Assembly: GCA_012656075.1 (NCBI GenBank)
Contig: JAAKBF010000031.1
Location: 1-64,000 of the forward strand
DNA: 64,000 nt
Source: Phytophthora hibernalis
Lineage: Eukaryota; Oomycota; Peronosporomycetes; Peronosporales; Peronosporaceae
Reading direction: 5' to 3'
The translations under genes were made by a program, and so were the position numbers. Shown here one piece after another: positions 17,539 to 28,877 of the stretch (position 1 is its first letter; each line of letters begins with the position of its first letter). The notes under the pieces were generated by a model. The model had not been told where the DNA came from and did not search any database. It worked only from the letters and a program-made list of their open reading frames with translations.

Positions 17539-20500
17539 ATGACCCGTTTAAGAGCGCGCTACTTGTAATAGTAGCGTGGGAGACGGGGCCGAAGGTGAAA
17601 CTGGCGGCCATCAGCGAGTTGGTGGGAGATCGCTTCGGTTCGTTCGCGTCTGACCCCGCGACTGCTGGGAGCTCTTCCGCGCTGACCGCCTGCCAATGCG
17701 CCGTCACGTTGCGCGAGCACGTTTCCACCTTCTTCACAGACGACGACGAGACGCAGCGCGGCCATCGCCACTTCCTGCGACTTCTGCGAGGGTGGCACTC
17801 GACGCTGCGGGGGATTGAGACGGACCAGCAGCAGCAGGAGACGCCAAGTCAGAGGTTTGAGAATTACTACGACGTCTTGGAGCTGGACGAGGACTTTTTC
17901 CCCGATGAAGAGGCGGTGGCAGTGCAGAGTGGAGCCCCGAGAACTGCGAGTGACGAGAGGGAGCGACTGTTTAATGAGGCCTTTGCTCAGGACCTGAGAC
18001 TGGAAGTCGTGTACTTCTTCCTGGAACTGGAGGAGCTCGTGGAATGAGTGTTCCAGATCTACGACCAAGTGAAGAAGCAGCAGCGCACGATGGTGGAGGC
18101 CACAGTGGTAACCAAGTTGGCCATGGACACGGCAGTGTCCCTGACGGCGAGACTGCAGCTGAGATACCCAGAGCTGAAGACGGCGGAGGATGTCGTCAAT
18201 GTGGTCGTGGAAGACACGCCGAAGAGATATTTGAAGAAGATTAGCAAGACCGTTACGGACTTCTGGGCGACGTTCCAGAACAATGGGACGTACACTTTCG
18301 TTCCGGGCATGCTGATCGTGGATTTCATTAGTGGGGAGCAGTTCACGTCTGAGCTACCAACGCAGGCGAGAACGCAGTTGGTTCTCCGAGATGGGTTCTT
18401 TGGGGAGACGTGCAGCGAGGAGCGGACGCCCCAGTACGTCCTCCCGGATCCTACGAATATGGTCGTTTTTCTGTTGCAGCAGTTGCCGTTGCTGTACAAC
18501 ACGATCCTAGCTTCGAAGCTTGCCACGGGGAAAAGCTACGACGACTCAGTTCTGACAAGCTCTTTCGTGGCATCGATGGATAAGTACTTCACGTCGCGAC
18601 AGGTCACGATGCCCATCGTTTTTACGTGCATTTGCTGGCTCAAATCTGTCGCGGCACTGCAGGGAAAGTCAGGCCTCAAACGCAACGTGAGTCTCATGTT
18701 CAAGCACTCGAAGGATCTAATGAAGAATATGGATACCACGGTCGCAAATGGTGCAGTGCTCACTGCCGACAGGGAAATTCATGGGGGTGAAGAAGTGTGT
18801 CGAAGAAATCAAACTATCGAGTGGAGGCCACAATCTGGCACGCGCGAATCCGTTGATGGCAGGTTTCATGATGCTACACCATTTCCATTATCTGCACATG
18901 GCGAGCGAGATTCTGATGGTGACGTCGAGGTCCCGAGCGTTTGGCCACCTCTACAATGCGCTGGTTGAGCAAAGATTTCTTCAGCACATCCCATTTTTCG
19001 ACGAGATGTTGGAGATCTACGACCAGATGATCTTCACTCCGTCACGTGCTGCTGCAGTGCATGGGTCGTACAATCGAACCTACTTGCTGAGCTCTCACTT
19101 GACTGCGACGACCGTCAATGCCATGTACCGCGGTGTGGCGCCGCCTCCCGAAAAGAAGGCGTGAAAGTGCGCAAGGCTCTTCACTTTCAAGATCTGTCCA
19201 AAATATATCGGCTCCTGACAAAAATGATAAGACAGTATTGGGAGGTGCATCGTCGAAGGCCATGCTGAACATTGCCGCAGATATTTGCTCGAAGGAGCTG
19301 TTCCAGACGCGTGTGCTCGCGTGACATCCTAAAGCTCAACGACGATCTCACGGACGTGTTCTCTGACATGTGCGATGAGTTAGGTCGACGCCAGTATCAC
19401 GATGATTATATTGCTCGTCCCAAACGGGGCGAGTCTCGTCAGTACCGGGTTAACCGCGCGCTGGAGGATGCGGTGATGATGCCTCTGATGCCGCTCTTGG
19501 ATTGTTTGCAGACGGACGGATCGCTGGATCTAAGCGGCTTGCCGATTGATAATAATGCTCTCGAGTTAGGCGCTCTGGGTGGTGAGATTGTGAACTCAAT
19601 GTGCAGGAAGGTTGCTGCTGTGATCAAAACGAAGTTTGCGATTTCACCTCTCGTGTGCGAGCAGAAGTACTTCACGTTCCCGTCAAAGCCAGATTTCATC
19701 AACCAGGAGTATGGCGCACCGCCTTCGACGAGGCGGACAAAGGGTATAGCACGCAACAAGTTATTTTCTGACCTGATGAGCTTGATGGAAGACAGCAACG
19801 GTCCGTTCACGGGAAATGATGTGGAGTACTTGAAGTCAGAACTACGGAAGGATCCTGACCTCATCGCCATGGCTTCCCTTGCTCGATGCCGCGAGACAGC
19901 CTCAGTTCATTTGATATGAACAACATGTCGAACTCGATGCTGGACGAGCTCTGTTCGCTCTTCCATCAAGCTGCCGCAGGTCCTGCATACGACGCCGATC
20001 TAGTCGAGTGGATGATTCAGTTAGGAGCACTCACCATACAGCCACTGCACTGTCGAAGAGAGCCGCGGATGAGGGACCTCCCATTCCCTCGGGAGACTTT
20101 GTCGAACACTATGGCAGTCCACAGTGCTGCAATCGCAGGCTACGAGGACATTGTCCGGATCATTCTTGAGGCAGACAACATGTTTGATCTGAACACGCCC
20201 ACGTTTCACACGAAGGACACACTCGCGCATTTGGCTGTGAAGCACGGTCACCGTAATTTATACGACTTGCTTGTTGCGTTTGGAGCTGATCTTCGCATCA
20301 AGGATGGAACTGGGAAGCGCGTGTGTGACGTGACGACCGATCGTGAGTGGAAAAGTAAAATCGTCGCGTCCATTGTTGACATTGAGAGGAGTGAGGGAGT
20401 GTGTGAGGAAGCGAGAAATCGCGACGCACTATTTCGTCACCAGAGCGATGTCCGAGCAGAACGGTTGCGCCAGTCGGTAGCTGCTCAGCGTGACCAAGAG

Positions 20501-21586
20501 CGGCAGCGAACAGAGGAAAACACCAACCCGAACAGTTCGAAGGGCTCTACTAAAAGAAGAGCAAGAAGAAGGGCAAAGAAGAGAAGCCACACTCACTTCT
20601 GTCGGAAAATCGTAAAGACAACGAAAAATACGTCCAAGAAGAGCTTTCAGGCCCCATGGCGTCACCGACCAGGCCACAACCTCGCCTAGCTTCGCGGAAC
20701 ACCAAACCGGTTGCGTGGGGGCAAAGCAACGGCAAGCACCGAGTAAATGGCGGTGGTCGCTCTAGTATACCGGTAGAGGAAGACGACGATGATGACGATT
20801 ATGCTTCGCGTTTTCATGCTGAGGCTGAGGAGCTCATGAACCCGAATTTCCAGAGCGAGTATAGCGACGAGTGCATAGACAGCTTGCAGATTTACTACGG
20901 CTCCAAGGAAACCAAGGATAGCAGCAACCCAAGTCCGACCGTGCGAGCCGTCCGGCAATCTGATAATTTCCGACTGAGAGAGCAGCGCGGCCTAGAACAC
21001 CGATTAACGCGCCATTCTGGTCGGACCCCACAACACCAACAGGACGGAGAGTAGCGGATCTGCAAGACAGCGGTGACGTACTTGAATTATCCACCCAGTC
21101 ATTGGATGAGGTTGGCTCAGAAGCACCCTCGCTTAGTGAAAGCTCCATGATGCGCGAGCTAGAGCTGGACGCTGATAGCGACGATGATAATGCATCCGAA
21201 GACTCTTCCTTGAGCGAGTACGAAGCTGAAGAGAACTTTTACAGCGACGATTCGTCAGACGTCTTTGATCACAGCGGGACGCAGTACAGCGACGACTTCG
21301 AAGACCCAGACGCTGAAATAATCGAGTACGCGGATGATGAATTCGTGAGTGACGGGGAGGACGAATTCCAACGCTTAATCATCCGAGAAGAGGAGGGCGG
21401 CACCACCGATCTGGACGACACTCAGAGCACCCCATCTTCCTCTATTCTGCACAGACCTGCAGGAGACGACAGTAGTCGTTTTCTCGTGGACCAAAACTCG
21501 AAGGCCCTGCTGAAGTGCAGTGGGTCATGCGGAATGTGGCGCAGAGCTTGATGCTGACCCGAGACGATCTGCGTCAGGCAGCATGA
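17539..21586 (+). CDS. Large DUF6604 plus ankyrin-repeat protein, frame-broken
   Basis: Consecutive frames join into one protein of about 1,340 residues. The N-terminal DUF6604 pattern is visible: HRHFLRLLRGW, FENYYDVLELDEDFF, VVYFFLELEELVE, then VFQIYDQVKKQQRTMVEATV (about 17,540-18,200). A helical region follows (NPLMAGFMML, FGHLYNALVEQRFLQHIPFF), then ankyrin repeats near 20,110-20,330 (AVHSAAIAGYEDIVRIILEA, DTLAHLAVKHGHRNLYDLLV). The protein ends in a Lys-rich then very acidic Ser/Asp/Glu tail (20,700-21,586). A TGA at 18045 interrupts LEELVE and VFQIYDQ, and about ten single-base shifts occur, nearly all of one sense. DUF6604 function is unknown; in fungi and oomycetes it is often N-terminal to ankyrin repeats. 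The ATG at 17539 is tentative. It may be live with sequence errors, or a pseudogene. Confidence 0.7.
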
Positions 21587-21741
21587 GTATCAAACGCTTT
21601 AGGGACGAGCGTTGCAAGCACGGCTGGTATGATTATTCTTTTTCTCCTTTTGCTTGCATGAATAACGTGTAAAAACTCCTTGTACCTTGGGATCACTGCT
21701 GTTCAGCTCACCTGGACGTTCCGAGTACGTCACAGGTTCAA

Positions 21742-23256
21742 TTAAGCATTGCGCGACGCCAAACTTTCGTTGGGAGACGCACGGAATAGTGAAATTCCTT
21801 CTTCGCCGCCTTGGATCTCCAGGATTTCACCCTTGGGCAAGAAGTACACGGCCCCTTGACATCTGCCAGCCGTCAGCAGTGCCGGAAGGCTCTACGGTCG
21901 AGCCACTGCCGGAAATGACGAGGATAATGGAGTCGCCCTTTCGCGCAGGCAATGCGTAGCGCTGGCGAGACTTGAGCTCGATTGCTTCCACCTCGAACTC
22001 CGGAACCGGGGAGCTGTACAACCGTGCAATTCCGTCATCCCGAGCATCGCCCTTGTACAAGCGCGGCTTGCCCGTGTAGTACGTTAGCATTGAGTGAAGC
22101 GTCTCCTTGTCAATAAACTTAGGCGTGAGTCCCGCGCGAACAACGTTGTCCGAGCATGCCATGCACTCGATGCAGTCGCCGGACAAATACGCGTGGGGCT
22201 CGTTGGCGTCTAGAAACATGGCCTCTCCGGGTTCCAGCGTGATATAATTGAGTAGGAACGGGCAAAAGCAGCCGATATCGTCGGGGTACTCGTTGTCCAG
22301 GCGAAGCACCAGCTTCTCCAGCGTGCTCAAACTCGACGCACCCTGAAGTCGCGCACGGAGCGCGCGCAGCTGAGTGGCCACGTTCTCCGACTCGGCGTAG
22401 ACAAAGCAGCGGAAAAATCGCGCAACGCTGCTTCATCCTGCTGAGTCACCAACCGCTGAGCAACTGCAATATACCCGCAATAATTTCGTTAACGTAGCTG
22501 TTCCTTGCCACCATGAGCCCAATAGTTCATTAACAAACCTTCAACGTCGACAAGTGCGTACAGCTCAGGGACTGCCTGGAGATGAGCTGCAATCTCGTCC
22601 ATCTTGCGGAACTGGCACCTGGGAGCACAATCGTTCAGGCCACGTCAAGAATTAAACCCAGTACGTCTACGTACAGAGCCTCGAAGCGAGTGAGCGCGAT
22701 GGTCATCTCCGGCTTGTGGTTCGAGTCCTTGTACATATCAGGGAACTTGGCGTGCAGCTCGCGGGCCAACTTTATGTCTGGGTGGGCCTGGATAGACAGC
22801 GCCTTGCGCACAGACAGCACCTTGAACAAGTAGGGCAGGTCTCCCGTCTCGTTGGCACGAAGTGTGTGGATCCAGTCGCTCAGCAGTGGCGACTCGCCTC
22901 CTTCTTCACGAATTACGCGTGACGGGCCGTTAGGGTGTGTCCCCATCCTGTTGGGGGCAATGACAACACCATGAGCACACAAACGTCAGCAAAACATCAT
23001 CGACCGTGTCAAAATGCATTTGTTGCAGCCTACCAAAGCTCCGCGTACGGAGTCGAAGCGTCCACCTTGAAGGACTCGTCACCAGCATCCTACACACCAC
23101 AGCAACAATAATTGGAGTGAGGAATTAGCACGGGAGCATTGGAAATACTGCTACGTGTCAATCGAAGCTTGTGACGCACCTTGAGCTGCGCGACGGAGCT
23201 CTCGAGCCCGGATTTCCCCACGCGTAGTTCTGCGCTATGCACTTGAGCTCCTGCAT
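21742..23256 (-). CDS. PMI: Phosphomannose isomerase (mannose-6-phosphate isomerase)
   Basis: A zinc-dependent enzyme interconverting fructose-6-phosphate and mannose-6-phosphate, feeding GDP-mannose and glycosylation in the cytosol. Five or more exons on the minus strand: the start at 23256 (MQELKCIAQNYAWG), then SGLESSVAQLK, then DAGDESFKVDASTPYAELW, spliced in W to MGTHPNGPSRV. The type I signature follows: FKVLSVRKALSIQAHPD (Gln and His zinc ligands), NHKPEMTIALTRFEAL (Glu ligand), later EPHAYLSGDCIECMACSDN (His ligand). The C-terminal barrel ends QGAVYFLPKGEILEIQGG, stop at 21742. Three single-base losses (about 23240 in GGGG, 22410, 21845) break the frame in otherwise perfectly conserved segments, suggesting sequence error. 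Confidence 0.9.
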
Positions 23257-23592
23257 CTTGGTGACTGTTGCTGAGCAAGTGGATGTCGTTGTGGGCAAGC
23301 AAGCAGGCGCAGTCGATAGCAAAAGAGCGCACCCGGCGTCTTGTGTAAAACTGCCAAGTGAATGACGTCGGAGTAACTCCTGTGCGAATCTAATTGTGTT
23401 TATTGGGAATATAGCTGTTTCAAGACTTGGTATTTGTATGTGTCAATTAATTGCAAATATGGTTATTGGTATTTGTATGTGCTGCTTGGATTGCGGGTAT
23501 TCATAAATTACCAAATTGAGAAATCAATTATTTTTGTGAGTGCTTGACATGCTCAAACAACGAATTGCTTGGTGCTGTCGCTACTGCTCGTG

Positions 23593-24065
23593 ATGGCTGT
23601 GCCGTGTGTAGTATGCGAGACGACCGAGTCCAAGTACAAATGTCCGACATGTAGAGCTCCATACTGCAGCTTGGTCTGCTGCAAGAAGCACAAGGAAACG
23701 CCGTGTGAGCCGGCGCCAGAGAAGCCGCAGGCGCCTCCGACGCCAGGACCAGCCAGTGCTCTGGACGTGCAAGAAGAGAAGGAAGTGGACCCTACAGAGA
23801 AGTTCACAGATGAGCAGATGGGCGTTCTCAGGACGTCAGTGGGCGTGAAGGAGATGCTGACCAACCCAGTTATCACGCAGACGTTGGCGCAGGTCCGACC
23901 AGTGAATTGCTGACCGTTGGCTGGAGTGTTATGTTAACAACTGCATTGTTTGTGCAGATTGATAGCAGTCAGGACAAGATGAAGACGCTGGAGAAGGCGC
24001 TGCTCGACCCCACGTTCGCCAAGTTCATGTACCAAGCACTGGACGAGGTCGTGCCTGCCAAGTAG
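23593..24065 (+). CDS. ZNHIT3: HIT-type zinc finger protein ZNHIT3 (Hit1 homologue)
   Basis: Two exons (23593-23892 and 23958-24065) encode 135 aa. The N-terminal zf-HIT domain is clear: CVVCETTESKYKCPTCRAPY, then CSLVCCKKHKETPC (residues 5-40), followed by a Pro-rich linker and the C-terminal Hit1 region (LRTSVGVKEMLTNPVI, then TLEKALLDPTFAKFMYQALD). In yeast and humans this protein works with Rsa1/NUFIP1 in assembly of box C/D snoRNPs in the nucleus. The intron has a GTCCGA donor, weaker than its neighbours', and a GTGCAG acceptor. It is divergent to PMI, with 336 bp between start codons. No frame break is seen. Confidence 0.88.
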
Positions 24066-24307
24066 ACTGCAATAGCGCTGGAAATATTACACCTTGTATC
24101 GACATGCAGCATCCATGGTTAAGTGCACTCTTCTGTTCTTCGTTGACAATGGTTCTGGTACAGACCACTCCGCACAAATGAACAAGCAGACAGCGAAGAG
24201 CTCCATGCAGACAATGCCGTGAGTTGAAGCTAACGGTTTCCAATCGTACCATCTTTTGTCAATATCTGCGATTTGATCCCGACTCCACACTTGAAGCAGA
24301 GACCAAG

Positions 24308-25114
24308 ATGCTGTCCCGGACGTGCAAGACGCTGCTGCAGACGACAGGCGCCCGGCGGGGCTTCCAGTCTATCGTGAACTCGCTGGTGCCCATGGTGCTG
24401 GAGCAGTCGCCACGGGGCGAACGCGTGTTCGACATCTACTCGCGTCTGCTCAAGGAGCGCATCGTGTTCGTGCACGGACCCGTGAACGACGACATGGCGT
24501 CGGTCGTGACCGCGCAGCTGCTGTTCCTCGAGTCGGAGGACCCCGAGAAGGACGTGTTCATGTACATTAACAGCCCCGGGGGCATTGTGAGCTCCGGCCT
24601 GGCCATCTACGACACCATGCAGTACATCCAGCCCAACGTCAATACTCTCTGCATGGGTCAGGCCGCGTCCATGGGCTCGCTGTTGCTGGCAGGAGGCTCC
24701 CCAGGCTGTCGGTCGGCGCTGCCAAACTCCCGCGTGAGTCGTTGAAAATGGAGGTGATAGGACGGGAGTAAGGTGCTGAAGTCTGTCGTTGTTTGCAGAT
24801 CATGATCCACCAGCCGTCGGGAGGAGCGCAGGGTATGGCGAGCGACATTGCTATCCAAGCTGAGGAGATCATCAAGCTCCGTGCTAGGTAGGCTGCAGTA
24901 CATTGGCTCTGTTACTGGGGTGGAAACTCACGAAGTGGTTCCTGTGGACAGATTGAACGGGTTGTATGCGTCCCACACGGGGAAGCCCATCAAAGTGATC
25001 GAGCAGGCCATGGATCGTGATCTCTTCATGGACCCTCAGGAAGCGCAGGAGTTTGGCATCATCGACACTATCATTGCCAACCGGAAGCTCGCGCAGTCGC
25101 CGGGGGAACAATAA
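24308..25114 (+). CDS. CLPP: Mitochondrial ATP-dependent Clp protease proteolytic subunit
   Basis: A serine protease that degrades misfolded mitochondrial matrix proteins with ClpX. Three exons (24308-24733, 24799-24887, 24952-25114) give 225 aa without frame error. An Arg-rich N-terminal presequence (MLSRTCKTLLQ) precedes the mature start (LVPMVLEQSPRGERVFDIYS). The catalytic triad is visible: Ser in CMGQAASMGSLLLAGG, His in IMIHQPSGGAQGMASD, Asp in MDRDLFMDPQEA. YINSPGG is the family substrate-strand motif. The length matches other mitochondrial ClpP proteins. The segment GGSPGCRSALPN replaces the usual GTKGKRYALPN, a small surface difference. Confidence 0.95.
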
Positions 25115-25374
25115 CGACCTAGACTGCTACGAAGCAAGGCGCAGACAACCTAAAGTCCCGTCAAGAACGAAGACAACAATGCAACGACTATTTGGCTGTA
25201 TGTCTTGTTCCGGACGCTGCACAGCAAGGTGCAGGATTGCACCCGACATCAACCTGTCTCCTCCTTGTGTTGAAATTCTGTGTTATTTGTGCGATGTTGT
25301 TATCTGAGCTCGATGGTCTCCAACTTCCAGCAGACGCTGCCACCGCCCCACTCCACTCTACAACCAACTGCATC

Positions 25375-25841
25375 TTACTCGTCCATCTCTCCTTCGGGTT
25401 CACTCACCTCGCCCAGCTCCCACTTGAGGTCCGGCAGGTGGTTGCCGCGCTTGGACTGCAATGGCATCAGCACAATACAAACAACATCAGTCCTGCCTCA
25501 AATCCATCCCGTCTACGCAGACGCACCGCCTGTCGCCACGAGTCCGGGTTGTAGATCGTCACGACGCCCATGAGCGTGGCGAAGGCACCCAGACCGCACA
25601 GCCAGTGGCGCAGCGCCTGGTACTTGGGGATGTGCGGCGCATCGAAGTCGATGAGCGTCTCGACACGCCGTCGTTCCAGACCAGCTCCGCCTCCTCGTGC
25701 AGCGGTTGCGCGGGCGCCTTGATGCGCGCGAACGGCGGCGGGGGCGGGCGGTGCGCGTGTTCTGCGCGTGGCCAGCGCCTGGCGACGCACGTTCACACTT
25801 AGACCGCCGCGAAGGGCGTGGCTGAGCGTTCGGGAGCTCAT
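25375..25841 (-). CDS. NDUFB8: NDUFB8/ASHI-like subunit of mitochondrial complex I
   Basis: A probable accessory membrane subunit of NADH:ubiquinone oxidoreductase. Exon 1 (25841-25527) holds an Arg-rich targeting sequence (MSSRTLSHALRGG), a Pro-rich segment in a shifted frame (PPPFARIKAPAQPLHEEAEL, then VWNDGV), then TLIDFDAPHIPKYQALRHW and a transmembrane segment (LCGLGAFATLMGVVTIY). Exon 2 (25455-25375) ends KRGNHLPDLKWELGEV. The order Trp-Asn/Asp-Asp-Gly-Val, KY.AL, one TM helix and a C-terminal ELG element matches plant-type NDUFB8. Two compensating frame shifts (about 25770, 25668) are probably sequence errors. It is head-to-head with the LYR gene, 126 bp apart. Confidence 0.65.
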
Positions 25842-25907
25842 CGTCTTTGGTCTCAAGACGGGCGGCTCTGCTTGCGTCTGGACTACCGGAACGAGCAGGC
25901 AGCGGTG

Positions 25908-25920
25908 ATTGGCTGAAAAT
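25908..25920. promoter_or_regulatory. ATTGGCTGAAAAT, CCAAT-type element in a divergent promoter
   Basis: Lies between the starts of the NDUFB8-like gene (25841, minus) and the LYR gene (25968, plus). Its complement reads TTTCAGCCAAT, a CCAAT box with a fixed left extension. Confidence 0.55.
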
Positions 25921-25967
25921 GCAGGTGACTATGAATGCAATTTGCAATTAATTGTGATTTTGCGACC

Positions 25968-26342
25968 ATGGCGACGAGAACCAAGCTGAGGCGGTCGGCG
26001 CTGCAGCTGTACGCGCAGTGTCTGCGCTCAGCGCGCAGGTGTCCGCAGTGGGAGCAGCGCCAGATGATGAAGACGTATGTGCAGATGAAGTTCCGCGACG
26101 AGGTCGGGACGCAGGACCCGGACCGCGTGCGTGCGCTGCTGGTGGACGGCAGGGAGGAGCTCGAGCGCATGAACTATTATCACTCCATCTACGAGGCCAA
26201 GCAGAGAGCAGATAAGGCAGCAAAGGAGGGAGGAGATTCTGCACAGCGACCGACTACTTGTACGCAGTGCCAGGCGGCATATCCGTCGGAGCAGGCCAAC
26301 TTCTGCGCCAACTGCGGCACCAAGCGACCAGTGAGTTCATGA
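25968..26342 (+). CDS. LYR-motif (LYRM9-like) protein with C-terminal zinc ribbon
   Basis: A single exon of 124 aa. Residues 10-60 fit the Complex1_LYR fold (SALQLYAQCLRSARRCPQ, then YVQMKFRDE), although the LYR triplet reads LYA. LYR proteins bind the mitochondrial acyl carrier protein and help complex assembly or Fe-S delivery. The C-terminus adds CTQCQAAYPSEQANFCANC, a CX2C...CX2C zinc ribbon (residues about 98-116), which is not part of the usual LYRM architecture. It is divergently arranged with the complex I subunit gene and shares a promoter region holding ATTGGCTGAAA. The start at 25968 is the first ATG in frame; other ATGs upstream are out of frame. Confidence 0.75.
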   Translation: MATRTKLRRSALQLYAQCLRSARRCPQWEQRQMMKTYVQMKFRDEVGTQDPDRVRALLVDGREELERMNYYHSIYEAKQRADKAAKEGGDSAQRPTTCTQCQAAYPSEQANFCANCGTKRPVSS

Positions 26343-26448
26343 CGTGTACCCTACGAGGACGCAATCAATAGAGAATAGATGAAGCGGAAGGTGTGGGCGA
26401 AACCATGAGAGCTTGTCGGTAGACTCGACTGTCGTATTGACGCTGTAC

Positions 26449-27002
26449 TTAGATCTGCGAGCAGCAGCACCACAGACTCGTCAGTTTAAACCATCTCCAA
26501 AGCAGACCATTTACCGAGCTTACAATCCAAAAGGGTCTGCCGATCAACAGAGCAGCAGGCACAGCACCGAAATGCCTCGAGTCAATGGAGCACGTGGGTT
26601 GTCTCCTTCCACCCAAACGTGGCCCTTGGGGACAGTGATCTTGCCCTTCCGCTCAGGGTCGAACCGCGGCTGCAGCTCCACAACATCTCCCTCCTGTGAA
26701 ACACCCAGTCAGTCTGCGTTCACTTTTCCTTTCTCCTCAACTCAATTGCAGTCTACCAGCGCTAGAATCCGCTTGGTAATGGTTTCTCCGTGTCGCCGAG
26801 TGGGCGAACGCAGCTGCACCAGGTCGTCGCGCTCCCAGTCGCGCCACCGCCGTGACATCCGCTCCACGACGATGAAAGAGCCGTCGGGGATCGTGGGAGA
26901 CATGGACACGCCCATGCCGTAGTTAACGTCGAACAGGTACTCCTTGATCATGGTCGACCAGCCCACGATGAGCACTCCACCTCGCGCCAGCCTTGCCGTC
27001 AT
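26449..27002 (-). CDS. IMMP2L: Mitochondrial inner membrane protease, IMP2-type
   Basis: An S26-family signal peptidase that trims bipartite presequences at the outer face of the mitochondrial inner membrane. Exon 1 (27002-26757) has a hydrophobic N-terminus and the catalytic Ser in GVSMSPTIPDGSF (Ser33), then DDLVQLRSP and the general-base Lys in TITKRILAL, spliced to exon 2 (26693-26449), which starts EGDVVEL. Exon 2 has VPKGHVWVEGDN, and after a one-base break at about 26600 SRHFGAVPAALLIGRPFWI, the family's box E with SRxFGxV. The frame ends at TAA 26449. A second S26 gene lies 2.3 kb away on the same strand. Confidence 0.85.
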
Positions 27003-27537
27003 AATCGTAGGAACGGAAATGAGACAGCAATTATTTTCAAAGAGTATTGTCAAAACTTCAATTATTGTACAAATAAAACTTATTGGTCCTTTTTTAATTA
27101 TTGGTCCCTCAATTCATACAAGTAGTAATATCGAAATTAGGCACACTTCTATATAAATAGCAATTATTCTCAATAGTAATAGTACTATCGAAACAAGGCA
27201 CGCTGCTTACATGTATTATCAAAAAAAAATTAATATCAATAGCACAAACTCAATAGGGCCCAAATTCTCTGCACTCATATTAAAATGGCCATGGTTAATG
27301 ATGGCGACAAGCAACGAAATTGAGAAGCAATTATTTTCAACAGCTTTGGTTAAATAGCACTTATTGCAGCAAATTGAAATTAACTTAATCTGGTTGATAA
27401 AGTTATGTGTAAATAACTTGAAATTAACCTAACTTCAGTTAATCTGTTTGATAAATTATGTGTAAATAACGTCAGTTCCTCTCACGTCGCGGACACCATT
27501 TTTAATAGGTACCTGGTATTATAAAACATTTGACTTC
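27003..27537. other. AT-rich spacer with a 32-bp direct repeat
   Basis: No gene. The spacer is AT-rich, with AATTATT, TAATAGTA and AAATTAAC words. TTAATCTGGTTGATAAAG...GTGTAAATAAC at 27385-27417 recurs almost exactly at 27439-27470. It separates IMP2 from the divergent archaemetzincin gene and presumably holds both promoters. Confidence 0.6.
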
Positions 27538-28877
27538 ATGGCTTCCTGCGACCACGACGCGCTCTACCTGGACCCGTCGATCCATGCCCAGCAAGCAGGT
27601 TACACGCGTCGAACGCTGCAGCAGCGCATCGCGGCATCGCGTCCATCGGGTCGAGCGGCAGTCAAGTCCAAGACAGAAGAGCCCGACGCCTCGTTGTTCC
27701 CTGCGCCGCTGCTGCTACCAGACGACGATTTGGCATGGGACCCCAAGTACGACACGCAGAGTCTCAAGTCCTGGTTGCAGGAACCATACAGAAACCAAGT
27801 TACCGAAGAGAGAAAGACGGTGTACGTCGTCCCCGTTCCTTCCGTTGCAGCAAAAGTGAAGCACGTGAAGGACTGGTGTCAACCCAAACTCTCTTCTCAA
27901 GCGGCAGCTACGAAAGCCTCAACACCAAGACCTGGTCATAAGGATGTGGTGGATTACCTCTCGGCGTTCTACACCAACCTCCCAGTGAAACTGCTGACCA
28001 AACCCAAACTTCAGTTCACGTCCTGGGACGACAGTCGATCTGCCAAGAAGCGGTCCAAAGTCTCCTACATCGCCCTCGCTATTGGTACTCAAGCAATTCG
28101 CATCCGTGCACGACCATCAAGTGACGGCCTCTTTGATGGGCAACTTAATTTGGAGGATATTCTCGATGCGACTATAGAGTTGCTTCCCTCGGATGCCTAT
28201 GCGCTTCTCGTCGACCACGACTTGTACGAGGAAGAAGACAACGATTTCTGCTGCGGACGCGCATACGGTGGCAGTCGCGTGGCTGTGGTCTCGTCAGCGC
28301 GGTATAACCCCGCCTTGGATTCTGTGCAACAAGTGGAAGTGGACCACGCGTGGCCAGCTTCGCATTGCCGAAAATATGTGGACGACTGTTTAAAAATGCT
28401 GACCACGCTGCGGGGCCATCTCGAAAGAAAATGAAGACGGTGAAGCAGGACATTCCAGCACCTTTGCGACCATCATCCTTTGCGTTGGAAGCTGCCGTTC
28501 GAGCTTTCTCATCTGTTCCTGCAGCCTCGCAGTCCAACGCCGCTTTATGGTTGTCTCGCTTCTGCCGAACTGCCTCACACGAACTTGGGCACTGCTTCGG
28601 AATGGATCACTGTGTTTATTACGCCTGCTCCATGCAGGGGTCGGCTGGGCTGAGCGAGGACACACGGCAGCCGCCATACCTGTGCCCGGTGGATCTCGCC
28701 AAGATGCTGCACGCTACTGGTGCAAACTCGACTGAGCGATACAAGGCGCTGATACAGTTCTGCGAGAGATTTCAAGGACAAGACCGGACTTTTGCAGCCT
28801 TTTCGGCGTGGCTGAAGCGGAGAATCGCGGATGCTGCAGAAGGCTCGAGCGAGAAGCCAATCGACCTTGCAGTTTGA
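27538..28877 (+). CDS. AMZ: Archaemetzincin (M54 metallopeptidase)
   Basis: A zinc aminopeptidase-like protein of the archaemetzincin family, probably cytosolic or nuclear. The first frame (27538-28434) contains YNPALDSVQQVEVDHAWPAS, typical of the region before the active site. The second (to 28877) has SHELGHCFGMDHCVYYACSM, the HEXXHXXGXXHCX4CXM metzincin signature, followed by LCPVDLAKM with a further Cys. The two frames meet near 28390 at TTTAAAAATG. A one-base loss in the A-run joins them as VDDCLK to NADHAAG; an intron of about 70 nt (GTGGAC at 28378 to CAG at about 28448) is the alternative. I favour the base loss because similar breaks are frequent here. It lies between two inner-membrane peptidase genes. 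Confidence 0.88.

Noticed and set aside
28378..28448. Intron in the archaemetzincin gene
   Set aside because: Possible by GT..AG, but it would remove the VDDC segment; a base loss in the A-run at 28390 explains the break more simply.
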